From: Candidatus Zixiibacteriota bacterium
GTDB lineage: Bacteria; Zixibacteria; MSB-5A5; GN15; FEB-12
Length of the DNA: 64,000 bases
Direction of reading: 5' to 3'
Assembly: GCA_035380245.1 (NCBI GenBank)
Contig: DAOSXA010000001.1
Span: 1,060,716-1,124,715, forward strand
Shown here: in pieces, positions 63,394-64,000 of the stretch
Position numbering within the stretch: position 1 is the first letter of the stretch
Layout of the letters: every line of letters begins with the position of its first letter
Position numbers and translations under genes: made by a program
The notes under the pieces: generated by a model
Database searches by the model: none
The model's input: only the letters and a program-made list of their open reading frames with translations
What the model was told of the DNA's origin: nothing

Positions 63394-64000
63394 ATGATGG
63401 GTCTGAACCCTGAAGAAGTATCATCGGTAATCAAGAAAGAGCTGGAGAAATACGAGACCAAGCTCGAAATGGAGTCGGTGGGAACCGTGCTCCAGGTCGG
63501 TGACGGTATCGCTCGTATCTGGGGTCTTGAGGATGCCCAGATGTCCGAGTTGATCCAGTTCCCGGGCGACATTATCGGTCTGGTGCTGAACCTCGAAGAG
63601 GACAACGTCGGCGCCGCGCTCTTTGGCTCGGATACCGAGATTCACGAAGGCGACACCGTCCGTCGTACCGGCAAAGTGGCTCAGGTGCCCGTTGGCGAGG
63701 CCCTGCTCGGCCGCGTGGTCAACCCGCTTGGTCAGCCGATCGATGGAAAAGGTCCGATCGTCACCGATAAATATCGTGTTATCGAAGGCCGCGCTCCGGG
63801 CGTTATCGAACGCCAGCCGGTGAAAGAACCGCTGCAAACCGGTCTCAAGGCGATCGACTCCATGATCCCGATCGGTCGCGGACAACGTGAGTTGGTTATC
63901 GGCGATCGTCAGACCGGTAAGACCTCGCTGGTGATCGACACGATTATCAACCAGAAGAATACCGATGTCTACTGTATCTATGTAGCTATCGGTCAGAAAG
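63394..64000 (+). CDS. atpA: F1 subunit alpha, 3' end missing
   Basis: 202 residues of the N-terminal half, from an ATG (an in-frame ATG follows at once) behind TAGGAG. SVGTVLQVGDGIARIWGL, GRVVNPLGQPIDGKGPI, AIDSMIPIGRGQRELVIGD and Walker A GDRQTGKTS identify it. The gene runs past the right edge. Confidence 0.97.
   Translation, partial: MMGLNPEEVSSVIKKELEKYETKLEMESVGTVLQVGDGIARIWGLEDAQMSELIQFPGDIIGLVLNLEEDNVGAALFGSDTEIHEGDTVRRTGKVAQVPVGEALLGRVVNPLGQPIDGKGPIVTDKYRVIEGRAPGVIERQPVKEPLQTGLKAIDSMIPIGRGQRELVIGDRQTGKTSLVIDTIINQKNTDVYCIYVAIGQK

Overview
The window is about 64 kb of bacterial chromosome from a Gram-negative, probably uncultured member of the FCB superphylum. Candidatus Zixibacteria or a close relative fits best. 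The reasons are: three very large secreted proteins ending in a type A Por/T9SS-like sorting domain (NYPNPFN ... SGVYFYRL ... KM), seven secreted proteins ending in a dockerin-like pair of the form GxGPDISDLVYLVxYMFxxGPxP, outer-membrane barrels, a TolC-type channel, and an F-type ATP synthase with a proton-type c subunit. The lineage call is inference from protein style, not from a marker gene.

Region by region. 1-4483: the 3' end of a two-domain KaiC-like ATPase, a response regulator-PAS-GGDEF-EAL protein, and a Yip1-type membrane protein. 4786-9482 (minus strand): an HD-fold protein, a fungal-type (Lys4-like) homoaconitase, a secreted CBM9/DOMON-like protein and an MmgE/PrpD protein, which looks like a small carboxylic-acid module. 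9756-10358: a UPF0316 membrane protein. 10578-14567 (minus): two secreted dockerin-like proteins. 14962-16830: signal peptidase I and HemW in tandem. 16869-20909: an apparent insertion carrying one large thrombospondin-3/PKD/dockerin protein, bracketed by a 181-bp direct duplication of the 3' end of hemW. 21380-24407 (minus): an arylsulfotransferase-like secreted protein and an outer-membrane barrel.

24408-25415 has no gene but holds three strong GC-rich hairpins. 25416-34146 is a signalling and secretion cassette: an FHA-GAF-AAA+ regulator (minus) divergent from a serine/threonine kinase, a small membrane-linked exported protein and a 1400-residue sorting-domain protein, the last three joined by 4-bp overlaps. 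34905-44450 holds a 2648-residue multidomain surface protein followed by two small cohesin-like/dockerin-like proteins. 44597-48398: a methyltransferase, an FG-GAP surface protein and a zinc-ribbon membrane protein. 48869-51121: an S74-chaperone protein and a small dockerin-like protein. 51322-51406: tRNA-Ser(CGA). 51412-52517: repeat-rich DNA. 52518-53964 (minus): TadA and two membrane proteins. 54311-59789: an OmpA-like barrel protein, an unusual fusion of an ABC-type substrate-binding domain to a TolC channel, and a single-domain response regulator. 60158 to the end: an ATP synthase operon (atpZ-atpI-atpB-atpE-atpF-atpH-atpA) behind a good promoter and a perfect CRP/FNR-type palindrome.

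Two themes connect the window. One is export and surface display: signal peptidase, two kinds of C-terminal display domain, cohesin-like domains, and a kinase/FHA cassette next to a sorting-domain protein. The other is intergenic repeats: a roughly 141-bp element with TGTTGAAAAA inverted ends (full copies at 21170 and 51879, partial ones elsewhere), a roughly 90-bp hairpin repeat in tandem near 52.3 kb, and scattered short palindromes. The most unusual items are the substrate-binding/TolC fusion, the hemW 3'-end duplication around the cargo gene, the FHA/kinase/secreted-protein cassette with an altered GAFTGA loop, and the 13-residue dockerin loops.
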